Positions 1 through 5,737 of a DNA stretch of 5,737 nucleotides are shown one piece after another. The notes beneath the pieces are model-generated. The model was not told where the DNA came from. It saw only the letters and a list, made by a program, of their open reading frames with translations, and did not search any database. The stretch is from contig JAPORI010000069.1 of assembly GCA_026710225.1 (NCBI GenBank), positions 1 to 5,737 of the forward strand, written 5' to 3'. The position numbers were made by a program, and so were the translations under genes. The first letter of the stretch is position 1, and each line of letters opens with the position of its first letter. The stretch is from Betaproteobacteria bacterium (GTDB lineage Bacteria > Pseudomonadota > Gammaproteobacteria > Tethybacterales > Tethybacteraceae).

Positions 1-1
1 G

Positions 2-1150
2 CATCTGCGCATGGCTTTGGCTGGCATGCCCAAGGTTGCCGATGGCGATGTCAGTTGTGAAGTTGATGCAAGTGCCTTGCCGCTGCTGGCGAAGGACGCG
101 TTTTCAATTGACGGGGCCGGCACCTTGGAGATCGACGATGCGTTTTCGGTTACGCAAGGCAAAGCCGGCACCTGGCAGTTGGGAATTCACATTGCCGCTC
201 CGGCGTTGGGTCTGCCGGCGGCAGCGCAAGAGCGCGCTGAGCAGTTGATGACCAGCGTCTACCTTCCCGATCGCAAGATCATGCAGTTTCCAGAATCGGT
301 CGTGCACGCCTATGCTTTGCGCGCCGGCTGCGAGTGTCCGGCGATCTCGCTGCTGCAGGACTTTGATCCGGAAACCGGACGCATCGGCCCGCCGCAACTG
401 CAAATCGGCAAGGTGCAGGTGGCGGCCAATCTTTCCCTGGACTCGTTTCTGGACTGGCAGCCCGGTGACCCAGGCGAGTTTTCCCGGCAACTTGCGGTGT
501 TGAGCATGTTTTGCAAGCAGTTGCCTTCCGGGCGCAATACTCGCGCCCTGGAGCGCTCTTTCATTGTGCGGAGCAGTTCCGAATCCGGTCTGCGCATCAT
601 CCCCCGCCAGCGGCTGGCGGAAATCGATGCGGTGGTTGCGGCGCTGATGGTGCACTACAACCAAGCCGGCACCGAGCGGCTGCGCGCAGCCCAGGCCGCC
701 CGCTTGCTGCGCAGTGCCGGTCGCAATCTGGTTCGGGACCGGGGCGATGATCGGCATCAGGAGTATGCCTGGCTCAGTTCGCCGCTGCGCCGCTACATCG
801 ATTTGCTCAATCAGCAGCAACTGATCGCGGTGCTTGACGGTCGCAATCTGCCGCACGACGCTGATTTCATGCGCAAGCAGGCGCTTGATTACGATGAGCA
901 TGCTGCTGCCGCCCGGCGCGCCCAGCAGATTCTCGAACGCTACTGGGCGTTTCACTGGCTGCAGCCGCGCATCGGTGAGGTTTTTACCGGGGTGATTGGC
1001 AAATGTCGGCGCAGTGTTCATCTCGATGACCTGCCGGTTGCGGTCAAACTTGACAAGCCGGCGGTGCTTGCAGAAGCTACCCCGGTGAAGGTGCGGGTCG
1101 AGTCAGTCGATCTGGGTGAGCTGGTCGGGCGCGGCAAGTTGTGCGCATGA
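2..1150 (+). CDS. RNB-domain exoribonuclease (RNase II/R family), 5' end cut off by the window
   Basis: The product belongs to the RNase II/R superfamily, which degrades RNA processively from the 3' end in the cytoplasm. The frame is open from the first bases of the window, before the first ATG at 11, and the sequence enters almost directly into the RNB catalytic domain, so the N-terminal part is missing. Counting from the ATG at 11, the metal-binding cluster FSIDGAGTLEIDDA gives D34, E40, D42 and D43. The second acidic residue is Glu rather than the Asp of E. coli RNase II, as I recall for a subfamily common in proteobacteria and cyanobacteria. GIHIAAPALG (58-67) and SSPLRRYIDLL (256-266, the RNA-backbone-binding arginine region) follow. 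The last 60 or so residues resemble a degenerate S1/OB fold. The stop overlaps aroE by 4 bases, implying translational coupling. It is not clearly rnb or rnr, so I give no symbol. Family assignment is firm; exact substrate is unknown. Confidence 0.9.
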   Translation, partial: HLRMALAGMPKVADGDVSCEVDASALPLLAKDAFSIDGAGTLEIDDAFSVTQGKAGTWQLGIHIAAPALGLPAAAQERAEQLMTSVYLPDRKIMQFPESVVHAYALRAGCECPAISLLQDFDPETGRIGPPQLQIGKVQVAANLSLDSFLDWQPGDPGEFSRQLAVLSMFCKQLPSGRNTRALERSFIVRSSSESGLRIIPRQRLAEIDAVVAALMVHYNQAGTERLRAAQAARLLRSAGRNLVRDRGDDRHQEYAWLSSPLRRYIDLLNQQQLIAVLDGRNLPHDADFMRKQALDYDEHAAAARRAQQILERYWAFHWLQPRIGEVFTGVIGKCRRSVHLDDLPVAVKLDKPAVLAEATPVKVRVESVDLGELVGRGKLCA

Positions 1151-1998
1151 AGCACAATGACAGTTGCGGAAATTATGCGCTGATTGGCAATCCGGTTGGC
1201 CACAGTCTGTCGCCGCGCATTCATGAACAGTTTGCTAAGCAGTTGGATATTCCCTATTCGTACACACTGCTTGAGCCGGCGCTTGCCGATTTCGAAAGTT
1301 GTGCCCGGGACTTTTTCGAGAAGGGTGGGCGCGGCCTGAACGTTACCGTTCCGTTCAAGCAACAAGCGGTTGCCTTTGCCGATGATCCGAGTGCGGCGGC
1401 GGCCGCTGCCCAATCGGCCAATACCTTGCGGCTGGATAAATCCGGGCGGATAGCCGCCTGCACCACCGACGGGCCGGGGCTGCTGGCGGCACTGGTCAGA
1501 AGGCGCGGCTGGGATCTGGCCGAAGCCTCGATTCTTGTTCTTGGTGCTGGTGGTGCTGCCGCCAGCGTGCTTGGCGCTTTGCTCGAACATGGCCGGGGAC
1601 CGATTTTCATTGCCAACCGCAATCGCGATCGGGCTGTGCAACTGTGTGCCCGCTTTGCCGATCGCGATGATTGCGGTCGGCTGCACGATTGTCAACTCAG
1701 CGAGCAGGAGTTGACGGCAGTCGGCGCCGAGTGCGTGATCAACGCGACTAGTGCCGGACTTGCCGGAAGTCTGCCGCCAGCCGCTAGGGCCGGTTTGCAA
1801 TCGGCGCGGTTTGCCTGCGATCTTGCTTACGGCCGGCAGGCGCGGCCGTTTCTCGATCTGGCCGGCGAGTGCAAGGTGGAGAATCTCAGTGACGGGCTGG
1901 GCATGCTTATTGAACAGGCGGCCTTGGCCTGCGCTTTCTGGCATCAGGCCATGCCGGATACCGAAGTGCTTTACCAGATGCTTGGCGAGGAGAACTGA
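1147..1998 (+). CDS. aroE: Shikimate dehydrogenase (NADP+)
   Basis: AroE reversibly reduces 3-dehydroshikimate to shikimate with NADPH, the fourth step of the shikimate pathway to chorismate and aromatic amino acids, in the cytoplasm. With ATG at 1147 the protein is 283 residues, close to the usual length of about 270-285. The substrate domain shows IGNPVGHSLSP (13-23), NVTVPFK with catalytic Lys71, SANTL with Asn92, and TTDGPG with catalytic Asp108. The Rossmann part shows VLGAGGAA (131-138) and the NADP-phosphate-binding ANRNRDRA (156-163). The C-terminal signature DGLGMLIEQAA (249-259) supplies the substrate-contacting Gln257. I chose the ATG at 1147 because it forms an ATGA overlap with the upstream stop; the in-frame GTG at 1141 would add two residues. 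There is no strong Shine-Dalgarno motif, which fits coupled translation. One oddity is Thr106 where most family members have Asn in the NTDG motif. The family is classical AroE rather than the quinate-active YdiB type, as far as motifs allow. Confidence 0.96.
   Translation: MKHNDSCGNYALIGNPVGHSLSPRIHEQFAKQLDIPYSYTLLEPALADFESCARDFFEKGGRGLNVTVPFKQQAVAFADDPSAAAAAAQSANTLRLDKSGRIAACTTDGPGLLAALVRRRGWDLAEASILVLGAGGAAASVLGALLEHGRGPIFIANRNRDRAVQLCARFADRDDCGRLHDCQLSEQELTAVGAECVINATSAGLAGSLPPAARAGLQSARFACDLAYGRQARPFLDLAGECKVENLSDGLGMLIEQAALACAFWHQAMPDTEVLYQMLGEEN
1988..1992 (+). promoter_or_regulatory. Shine-Dalgarno site for purH, inside the end of aroE
   Basis: AGGAG lies within the last codons of aroE. 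It sits 6 bases before the TTG at 1999, 12 before the ATG at 2005 and 18 before the ATG at 2011. Spacing therefore favours TTG while codon strength favours ATG at 2005. It is the clearest ribosome-binding motif in the window. Confidence 0.6.
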
Positions 1999-2004
1999 TT
2001 GCCG

Positions 2005-3543
2005 ATGGACATGATTAATGTGGGCCGGGCGCTGATAAGCGTTGCCGACAAGCGCGGGGTGGGAAAGTTTGCCGGCCAGCTTGCCGGTCTCGGTATCGAG
2101 ATACTATCTACCGGCGGCACCGCCGATGAGTTGCGCAGCGCCGGCGTGCCGGTGCAGGATGTTGCCGAGCGCACCGGCTTCGGTGCGGCTTTTTCCGGCC
2201 GGGTCAAGACTCTGCATCCGGCGATCATGGGCGCGATTCTGGCCGATCGCAGCAATCCGGATCACGCCGCTGATGCCGAGCAGTTCAATGCCGAGCCGAT
2301 CGATCTGGTGGTGGTCAATTTCTACCGGTTTGCCGACGCTCTTGCCAGTGGTGCATCGGCAACTGATCTGGTTGAAAAAATCGATATCGGCGGCCCGACG
2401 ATGGTGCGCGCCGCAGCCAAAAACCATGCGCATGTGCTCGTCGTCGTTAATCCGCACGACTACCGATCGGTGGTTGAGGAGCTGGCGCGCAACGATGGCA
2501 AGATCGAGCGCAAATTCGCCGCCCGCCTGGCAGCCAAGGCGTTCGCCCATACCGCTGAATACGATCGCATGATCGGTGCGGCCTTGGCCGGGGCTGGCAA
2601 GGAGGAGAAGTTCCCACCGCCGGAAATGGATGTGGCGCTGCGCCGGGTTAGTCGGTTGCGCTACGGGGAGAACCCGCATCAGGCCGCAGCGCTTTATGCA
2701 ATGGCCGGCAATGAATTCAAGTTGCTGGCCGGTTCGGAAGTCTCCTACAACAATGTTCAAGACGCGATTGCAGCCTGGCGCAGCGTGCGCGAATTTGACG
2801 AGACAGCCTGCTCGATAGTCAAGCACGCCAATCCGTGCGGGATTGCCGGCGCCGAGCGCGCTGCGGATGCTTTTGCCGGTGCCTTTGCTGCCAATCCGGA
2901 AAGTGCCTTTGGCGGAGTGGTTGCCATCAATCGCCAGCTCGATGCGGCAACCGCGACCGCGATTGCCGACCACTTCATCGAGGTGCTGATCGTGCCGGGT
3001 GCGACGCCGGAGGCGCTGGAGGCGCTGGCCGGCCGGCGCCGGTTGCGGATCATCGAAGCGCCGCTGGCTCAGTCTGCTGATTTCGATGTGCGGGTATACG
3101 GCGGACTTGGGTTGGTGCAAGAGCGCGACAGAAAGGTGATTGACTCTGCGCAGTTGCGCGAGTTGGCCGGCAGCGCAATTGATGATCAACAGCTTGCCCA
3201 GTTGCTGTTTGCCTGGCGCGCCTGCAAGCATGCCAAGTCGAATGCGATTGTGCTGGTGCGGCAGGCGGCGACGATTGGCATCGGTGCCGGTCAGACCAGC
3301 CGGGTCGAGGCAGCCCGGCAGGCAATCGAGCAGGCGCGCCGGCACGGCGACGGAGCCGGCGGTGCGGTTGCAGCCTCGGATGGGTTTCTTCCCTTTCCGG
3401 ACACGGTCGAGATTCTTGCCAAAGCCGGCGTCAAGGCGCTGGTGCAGCCGGGTGGATCCAAGCGCGACGATCAGGTTGTTGCCGCGGCGAAAGCAGCCGG
3501 CATTGCGATGGTGATGACCGGTGTCCGGCACTTCATTCATTAA
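2005..3543 (+). CDS. purH: Bifunctional AICAR formyltransferase / IMP cyclohydrolase
   Basis: PurH catalyses the last two steps of de novo purine synthesis: formyl transfer from 10-formyltetrahydrofolate to AICAR, then ring closure of FAICAR to IMP. From ATG 2005 it has 512 residues, within the normal bacterial range. The N-terminal MGS-like cyclohydrolase domain (about 1-195) contains STGGTA (36-41), GRVKTLHP with Lys68, NFYRF with Tyr107, and DIGGPTMVRAAAKN with Asp127 and Lys139, matching the known catalytic set. The transformylase domain contains RYGENPHQ (219-226), YNNVQDA (248-254), VKHANPCG with the catalytic Lys273-His274 pair, SNAI (412-415), GIGAGQTSR (425-433) and the closing VRHFIH. 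An Asn (297) stands where most bacterial PurH proteins have Asp just before SAFGG. The start could also be TTG 1999, two residues longer and ideally spaced from AGGAG, or ATG 2011. It follows aroE by 6 bases and precedes purD by 6, so the three are probably co-transcribed. Confidence 0.97.
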   Translation: MDMINVGRALISVADKRGVGKFAGQLAGLGIEILSTGGTADELRSAGVPVQDVAERTGFGAAFSGRVKTLHPAIMGAILADRSNPDHAADAEQFNAEPIDLVVVNFYRFADALASGASATDLVEKIDIGGPTMVRAAAKNHAHVLVVVNPHDYRSVVEELARNDGKIERKFAARLAAKAFAHTAEYDRMIGAALAGAGKEEKFPPPEMDVALRRVSRLRYGENPHQAAALYAMAGNEFKLLAGSEVSYNNVQDAIAAWRSVREFDETACSIVKHANPCGIAGAERAADAFAGAFAANPESAFGGVVAINRQLDAATATAIADHFIEVLIVPGATPEALEALAGRRRLRIIEAPLAQSADFDVRVYGGLGLVQERDRKVIDSAQLRELAGSAIDDQQLAQLLFAWRACKHAKSNAIVLVRQAATIGIGAGQTSRVEAARQAIEQARRHGDGAGGAVAASDGFLPFPDTVEILAKAGVKALVQPGGSKRDDQVVAAAKAAGIAMVMTGVRHFIH

Positions 3544-3549
3544 TTGGTG

Positions 3550-4809
3550 ATGGGTAGACGAGTGCTGGTGATTGGCGGCGGCGGGCGCGAGCACGCGCTG
3601 GCCTGGCGCCTGGCCGGCGACGATCAGGTTGAAAAGGTATTAATCGCTCCGGGCAACGGCGGCACCGCCGGCGGCAAGATCGAAAACGTTGCCGCCACCG
3701 ACATCAAGGCTCTGGTCGCGCTCGCCCGGCAGCATAAAGTCGATCTTGCCGTGGTCGGACCGGAGGCGCTGCTGGCTGCGGGCATCGCCGATGCATTCGC
3801 CGCCGAAGGGCTGCCGTTGCTGGGGCCATCTCAGGCGGCGTCCCGACTGGAAGCTTCCAAGGCGCATGCCAAGCAATTCATGAACCGGCATCAGATCGCC
3901 ACCGCCCGCAGCCACACCTGTAGCAGCGTTGACGAGGCGATGGGATGTCTGGACGACTTTGCGGCTCCCTATGTGATCAAGGCCGATGGTCTGGCCGCCG
4001 GCAAGGGGGTGGTGATTGCCGGCGATCGGCAGGAGGCCGAGCAGGTAATCAACAGCATGCTCGCTGGACTGCACGGCAGCGCGTCGCACACCATCGTCAT
4101 CGAGGAGCATCTGGTCGGGGTTGAGATGTCGCTGATCGCGCTTTGCGACGGCAAGCGCTATGCGGTGCTCGGCACCAGCCAGGATCACAAGCGTCTCGGT
4201 GACGGTGATACCGGTCCCAACACCGGCGGCATGGGTGCGGTCAGCCCGGCGCCTTCGGGTAGCGGCCTGGATGTTGCCGCGCTGGCCGCGGCGACCATTG
4301 AGCCGGTGGTGCGGGGAATGGCTGAGGCCAAGACACCCTATCGCGGCTTTCTTTATGCCGGCTTGATGATTGCTGCCGATGGATCGGCGCGGGTGCTCGA
4401 ATACAACTGCCGGCTCGGTGATCCGGAGGCGCAGGTGCTGCTGCCGCTGTGGGAGGGCGACTGCTTTGCCGCGCTGGCCGCAGCCGCGGCCGGCCGGCTT
4501 GCCGATAGTGAACTTGCCTGGAGCAGCAAGGCGGCAGTCGGGGTGGTGATGGCCGCGCCCGGATATCCGGTGCGACCGGAGACCGGCATCGAGATTGCCG
4601 CCCCGCAGCCGGACGCCGGCTGCATGATCTTTCATGCCGGCACCAGACGCGATGAGGAAGGCAACCTGTTTTCCAGTGGCGGCCGGGTTTTGAATGTGGT
4701 CGCTACCGCCACCGACATTGCAACTGCCCGCCACAGCGCCTATGCGCAGGTTGCCAAGATAGGATTTTCCCGCGCCCAGTTCCGCAAGGATATTGCCGCT
4801 TTGGGCTGA
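3550..4809 (+). CDS. purD: Phosphoribosylamine--glycine ligase (GAR synthetase)
   Basis: PurD joins glycine to 5-phosphoribosylamine using ATP, giving GAR, the second step of de novo purine synthesis. It is a cytoplasmic ATP-grasp enzyme. From ATG 3550 it is 419 residues, a typical single-domain PurD and not the eukaryotic PurD-PurM-PurN fusion. The N-terminal domain starts VLVIGGGGREHAL (5-17), followed by APGNGGTA (33-40) and VVGPEALL (68-75). The ATP-grasp region has IKADGLAAGKGVV (143-155), VIEEHL (183-188), TSQDHKRLGDGDTGPNTGGMGA (209-230) and the metal-binding EYNCRLGDPEAQ (284-295). The last motif has Leu where the family signature usually has Phe (RFGDPE). The C-terminal part has GVVMAAPGYP (331-340), FHAGT (361-365) and SGGRVL (376-381). 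TTG 3544, GTG 3547 and ATG 3550 are consecutive in-frame start codons; I prefer the ATG. No Shine-Dalgarno motif is evident, so translation probably depends on coupling to purH, whose TAA is 6 bases upstream. Confidence 0.97.
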   Translation: MGRRVLVIGGGGREHALAWRLAGDDQVEKVLIAPGNGGTAGGKIENVAATDIKALVALARQHKVDLAVVGPEALLAAGIADAFAAEGLPLLGPSQAASRLEASKAHAKQFMNRHQIATARSHTCSSVDEAMGCLDDFAAPYVIKADGLAAGKGVVIAGDRQEAEQVINSMLAGLHGSASHTIVIEEHLVGVEMSLIALCDGKRYAVLGTSQDHKRLGDGDTGPNTGGMGAVSPAPSGSGLDVAALAAATIEPVVRGMAEAKTPYRGFLYAGLMIAADGSARVLEYNCRLGDPEAQVLLPLWEGDCFAALAAAAAGRLADSELAWSSKAAVGVVMAAPGYPVRPETGIEIAAPQPDAGCMIFHAGTRRDEEGNLFSSGGRVLNVVATATDIATARHSAYAQVAKIGFSRAQFRKDIAALG

Positions 4810-4848
4810 AATTTCGGGTAAAAGAACTGGCCGGTAAAGGGGATGTGA

Positions 4849-4877
4849 TTGCGCAAACGCCTGCCATGCCTTATAAT
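4849..4877 (+). promoter_or_regulatory. Probable sigma-70-type promoter for mreB
   Basis: A -35-like TTGCGC (4849-4854) and an exact consensus -10 TATAAT (4872-4877) are separated by the optimal 17 bases. Transcription would start near 4883-4885, leaving a leader of about 60 bases before mreB. Only the first three bases of the -35 match TTGACA. The -35 lies in a perfect 8-base palindrome, TTGCGCAA (4849-4856), which might serve a regulator, but a single short palindrome is weak evidence. The location, in the only sizeable gap of the window and directly upstream of mreB, supports the call. Confidence 0.7.
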
Positions 4878-4886
4878 ACAAGGCTC

Positions 4887-4900
4887 GGGAAGGCTTTCCC
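4887..4900 (+). promoter_or_regulatory. Stem-loop near the 5' end of the mreB leader
   Basis: GGGAA (4887-4891) pairs with TTCCC (4896-4900) around a GGCT loop. C4886 could add a further pair with G4902 across a bulged C. It is followed by GTCAAATTC rather than a T-run, so it is not a convincing intrinsic terminator for purD. Its position just after the predicted transcription start suggests a 5'-terminal hairpin of the mreB message, a type of structure known to slow mRNA decay in some bacterial transcripts. That role is inference. Confidence 0.4.
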
Positions 4901-4929
4901 CGTCAAATTCTGCACCTAAAAATTTAAGT

Positions 4930-4944
4930 AAGCGAGAAGCGCTT
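4930..4944 (+). promoter_or_regulatory. Small hairpin over the mreB ribosome-binding region
   Basis: AAGCG (4930-4934) is complementary to CGCTT (4940-4944) across a five-base loop, AGAAG. The structure ends one base before the mreB ATG. The only Shine-Dalgarno-like bases, GAGAAG (4934-4939), begin in the stem and fill the loop. A 5-bp stem is weak alone and may be chance. Confidence 0.3.
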
Positions 4945-4945
4945 G

Positions 4946-5737
4946 ATGTTCAAAATTCTCCGTCGCATGATGGCCGTTGATTTGGCCATAGATCTGGGCA
5001 CCGCCAACACAATCATCTTCGTTGCCAATCGGGGCATCGTCCTCAACGAACCGTCGGTGGTTGCCATCGAGGAGATCGGCAACCGGCGGGTGATTCGCGA
5101 CATCGGCCTGGGTGCCAAGGAAATGATTGGCCGCACCCCGGGCAACATCCGCGCCATTCGCCCGATGCGCGACGGGGTGATTGCCGACTATCAGGTTACC
5201 GAGCAGATGCTCAACACCTTCATCAAGCGGGTGCACGGTTCCAAGTTGTTCACGCCGGGGCCGCGCATCGTCATCTGCGTTCCCTATTCATCGACGCCGG
5301 TCGAGCGCCGGGCGATTCGCGATTCGGGACTTTCCGCCGGTGCCACCCAGGTGGCGCTGATAGCCGAGCCGATGGCCGCGGCGATCGGTGCCGAGTTGCC
5401 GATCGAGGAGGCTTCCGGATCGCTGATCATCGACATCGGCGGCGGCACCACCGAGGTGGGGGTTGTCTCGCTGGGCGGACTGGTATACGCCAATTCGATC
5501 CGGGTCGGCGGCTACAAGATAGACGAGGCGATCAGCAACTACATCCGCACCCAGCACGGCATCGCGATCGGAGAAGCTACTGCCGAATCGATCAAGAAGG
5601 AAATCGCCAGTGCGGTGAGCGAGGATGACACATCCGAAATGCAGGTGGCCGGACATCACATCGCCGATGGGGTGCCGCGCACGATCACGATCACCAGCAA
5701 CGAGATCCACGATGCGATCGCCGAGCCGATCGCTGCG
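4946..5737 (+). CDS. mreB: Rod shape-determining actin homologue MreB, 3' end cut off by the window
   Basis: MreB polymerises with ATP into membrane-bound filaments that organise the elongasome (MreCD, RodZ, RodA, PBP2) and keep rod shape. The frame runs without a stop from ATG 4946 to the last base: 264 codons of an expected 345 or so. The start MFKILRRMM is a short amphipathic segment typical of the membrane-anchoring N-terminus of gram-negative MreB. Actin-fold motifs follow: phosphate-1 DLGTANT (16-22), GIVLNEPSVVA (30-40), GRTPGNI (62-68), IRPMRDGVIAD (71-81), CVPYSSTPVERRAIR (111-125), EPMAAAIGA (141-149) with the Glu equivalent to the actin/Hsp70 catalytic residue, phosphate-2 DIGGGTTEV (163-171), and IGEATAESIKKEI (208-220). 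Ala140 sits where most MreB proteins have an acidic residue before EPMAAA. ATG 4967 or 4970 would delete the amphipathic segment, so 4946 is preferred. It lies 136 bases after purD with its own promoter. mreC and mreD would be expected downstream. Confidence 0.97.
   Translation, partial: MFKILRRMMAVDLAIDLGTANTIIFVANRGIVLNEPSVVAIEEIGNRRVIRDIGLGAKEMIGRTPGNIRAIRPMRDGVIADYQVTEQMLNTFIKRVHGSKLFTPGPRIVICVPYSSTPVERRAIRDSGLSAGATQVALIAEPMAAAIGAELPIEEASGSLIIDIGGGTTEVGVVSLGGLVYANSIRVGGYKIDEAISNYIRTQHGIAIGEATAESIKKEIASAVSEDDTSEMQVAGHHIADGVPRTITITSNEIHDAIAEPIAA

Noticed and set aside
31..64. Glu replacing the second metal-site Asp near the start of the ribonuclease, and IHIAAP in place of IHIADP
   Set aside because: Both are, to my knowledge, normal for the proteobacterial RNB subfamily represented here, so they do not suggest an inactive enzyme.
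1390..1410. Run of GCG/GCC codons in aroE (six alanines, residues 83-88) as a microsatellite
   Set aside because: The codons are mixed (GCG, GCC, GCT) and the run lies in a variable helix between conserved AroE motifs. It is short and probably ordinary.
2104..3594. A 496-codon open frame on the minus strand opposite purH, with others at 104-1021, 1018-1944, 3640-4881 and 5288-5710
   Set aside because: These are antisense shadows. The + strand encodes unmistakable conserved enzymes across the same bases, and GC-rich codon use leaves few stops on the opposite strand. The translations show no recognisable domain and are rich in Arg, Gly, His and Gln. The 4-base overlap of two of them near 1020 is coincidence.
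115..4620. Many copies of the palindrome GCCGGC, plus many CGATCG/GATC sites, considered as DNA-uptake or regulatory repeats
   Set aside because: They fall inside codons and match the preferred Ala-Gly (GCC GGC) and Ile/Asp-Arg (ATC, GAT CGC) codons of a GC-rich genome. No longer flanking consensus is shared, and they are not concentrated between genes.
4887..4910. GGGAAGGCTTTCCC hairpin as an intrinsic terminator for purD
   Set aside because: The stem is only 5 bp, no T-run follows it, and it lies downstream of the mreB -10 element, so it fits better in the mreB leader.
1..5737. Search for a novel system: insertion sequences, phage genes, CRISPR, toxin-antitoxin pairs, tRNA genes or retroelements
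   Set aside because: Coding density is nearly complete with housekeeping genes, the only sizeable gap is 136 bases, and I saw no direct repeats, terminal inverted repeats, tRNA-like folds or unfamiliar proteins.

Overview
The window is an ordinary, densely coded stretch of a GC-rich proteobacterial chromosome. All supported genes lie on the + strand. The RNB-ribonuclease subtype with aroE directly behind it, the full-length bifunctional PurH, and a classical MreB all suggest a beta- or gammaproteobacterium. The RNB-aroE pairing reminds me most of betaproteobacteria. That placement is from recalled gene order and protein style, not from a search.

Layout: (1) positions 2-1150 hold the 3' part of an RNB-domain exoribonuclease gene whose beginning is outside the window. 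(2) 1147-1998 is aroE (shikimate dehydrogenase), overlapping the ribonuclease stop by 4 bases (ATGA). (3) about 2005-3543 is purH (AICAR transformylase/IMP cyclohydrolase). (4) about 3550-4809 is purD (GAR synthetase). These four genes are spaced by a few bases or overlap, with no room for internal promoters or terminators between them, so they look like one transcription unit. (5) 4810-4945 is the only real intergenic gap. It holds a good sigma-70-type promoter (TTGCGC, 17-base spacer, TATAAT) and a roughly 60-base leader with two short hairpins. (6) 4946-5737 is the first 264 codons of mreB, running off the right edge of the window.

Functionally, PurD makes GAR early in the de novo purine pathway and PurH performs its last two steps to IMP. 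AroE performs the NADPH-dependent fourth step of the shikimate pathway. The RNB enzyme is a 3'-to-5' exoribonuclease, and MreB is the actin-like scaffold of the cell-elongation machinery. mreB appears to be separately promoted, although no convincing terminator separates it from purD, so read-through is possible.

I found no mobile element, CRISPR array, RNA gene, toxin-antitoxin pair, phage gene or undescribed system. The points worth a second look are small: clustered alternative start codons at the operon junctions, the mreB leader, the gene order, and a few substitutions at normally conserved positions. Long minus-strand open frames exist opposite every gene but are shadows of the coding strand.
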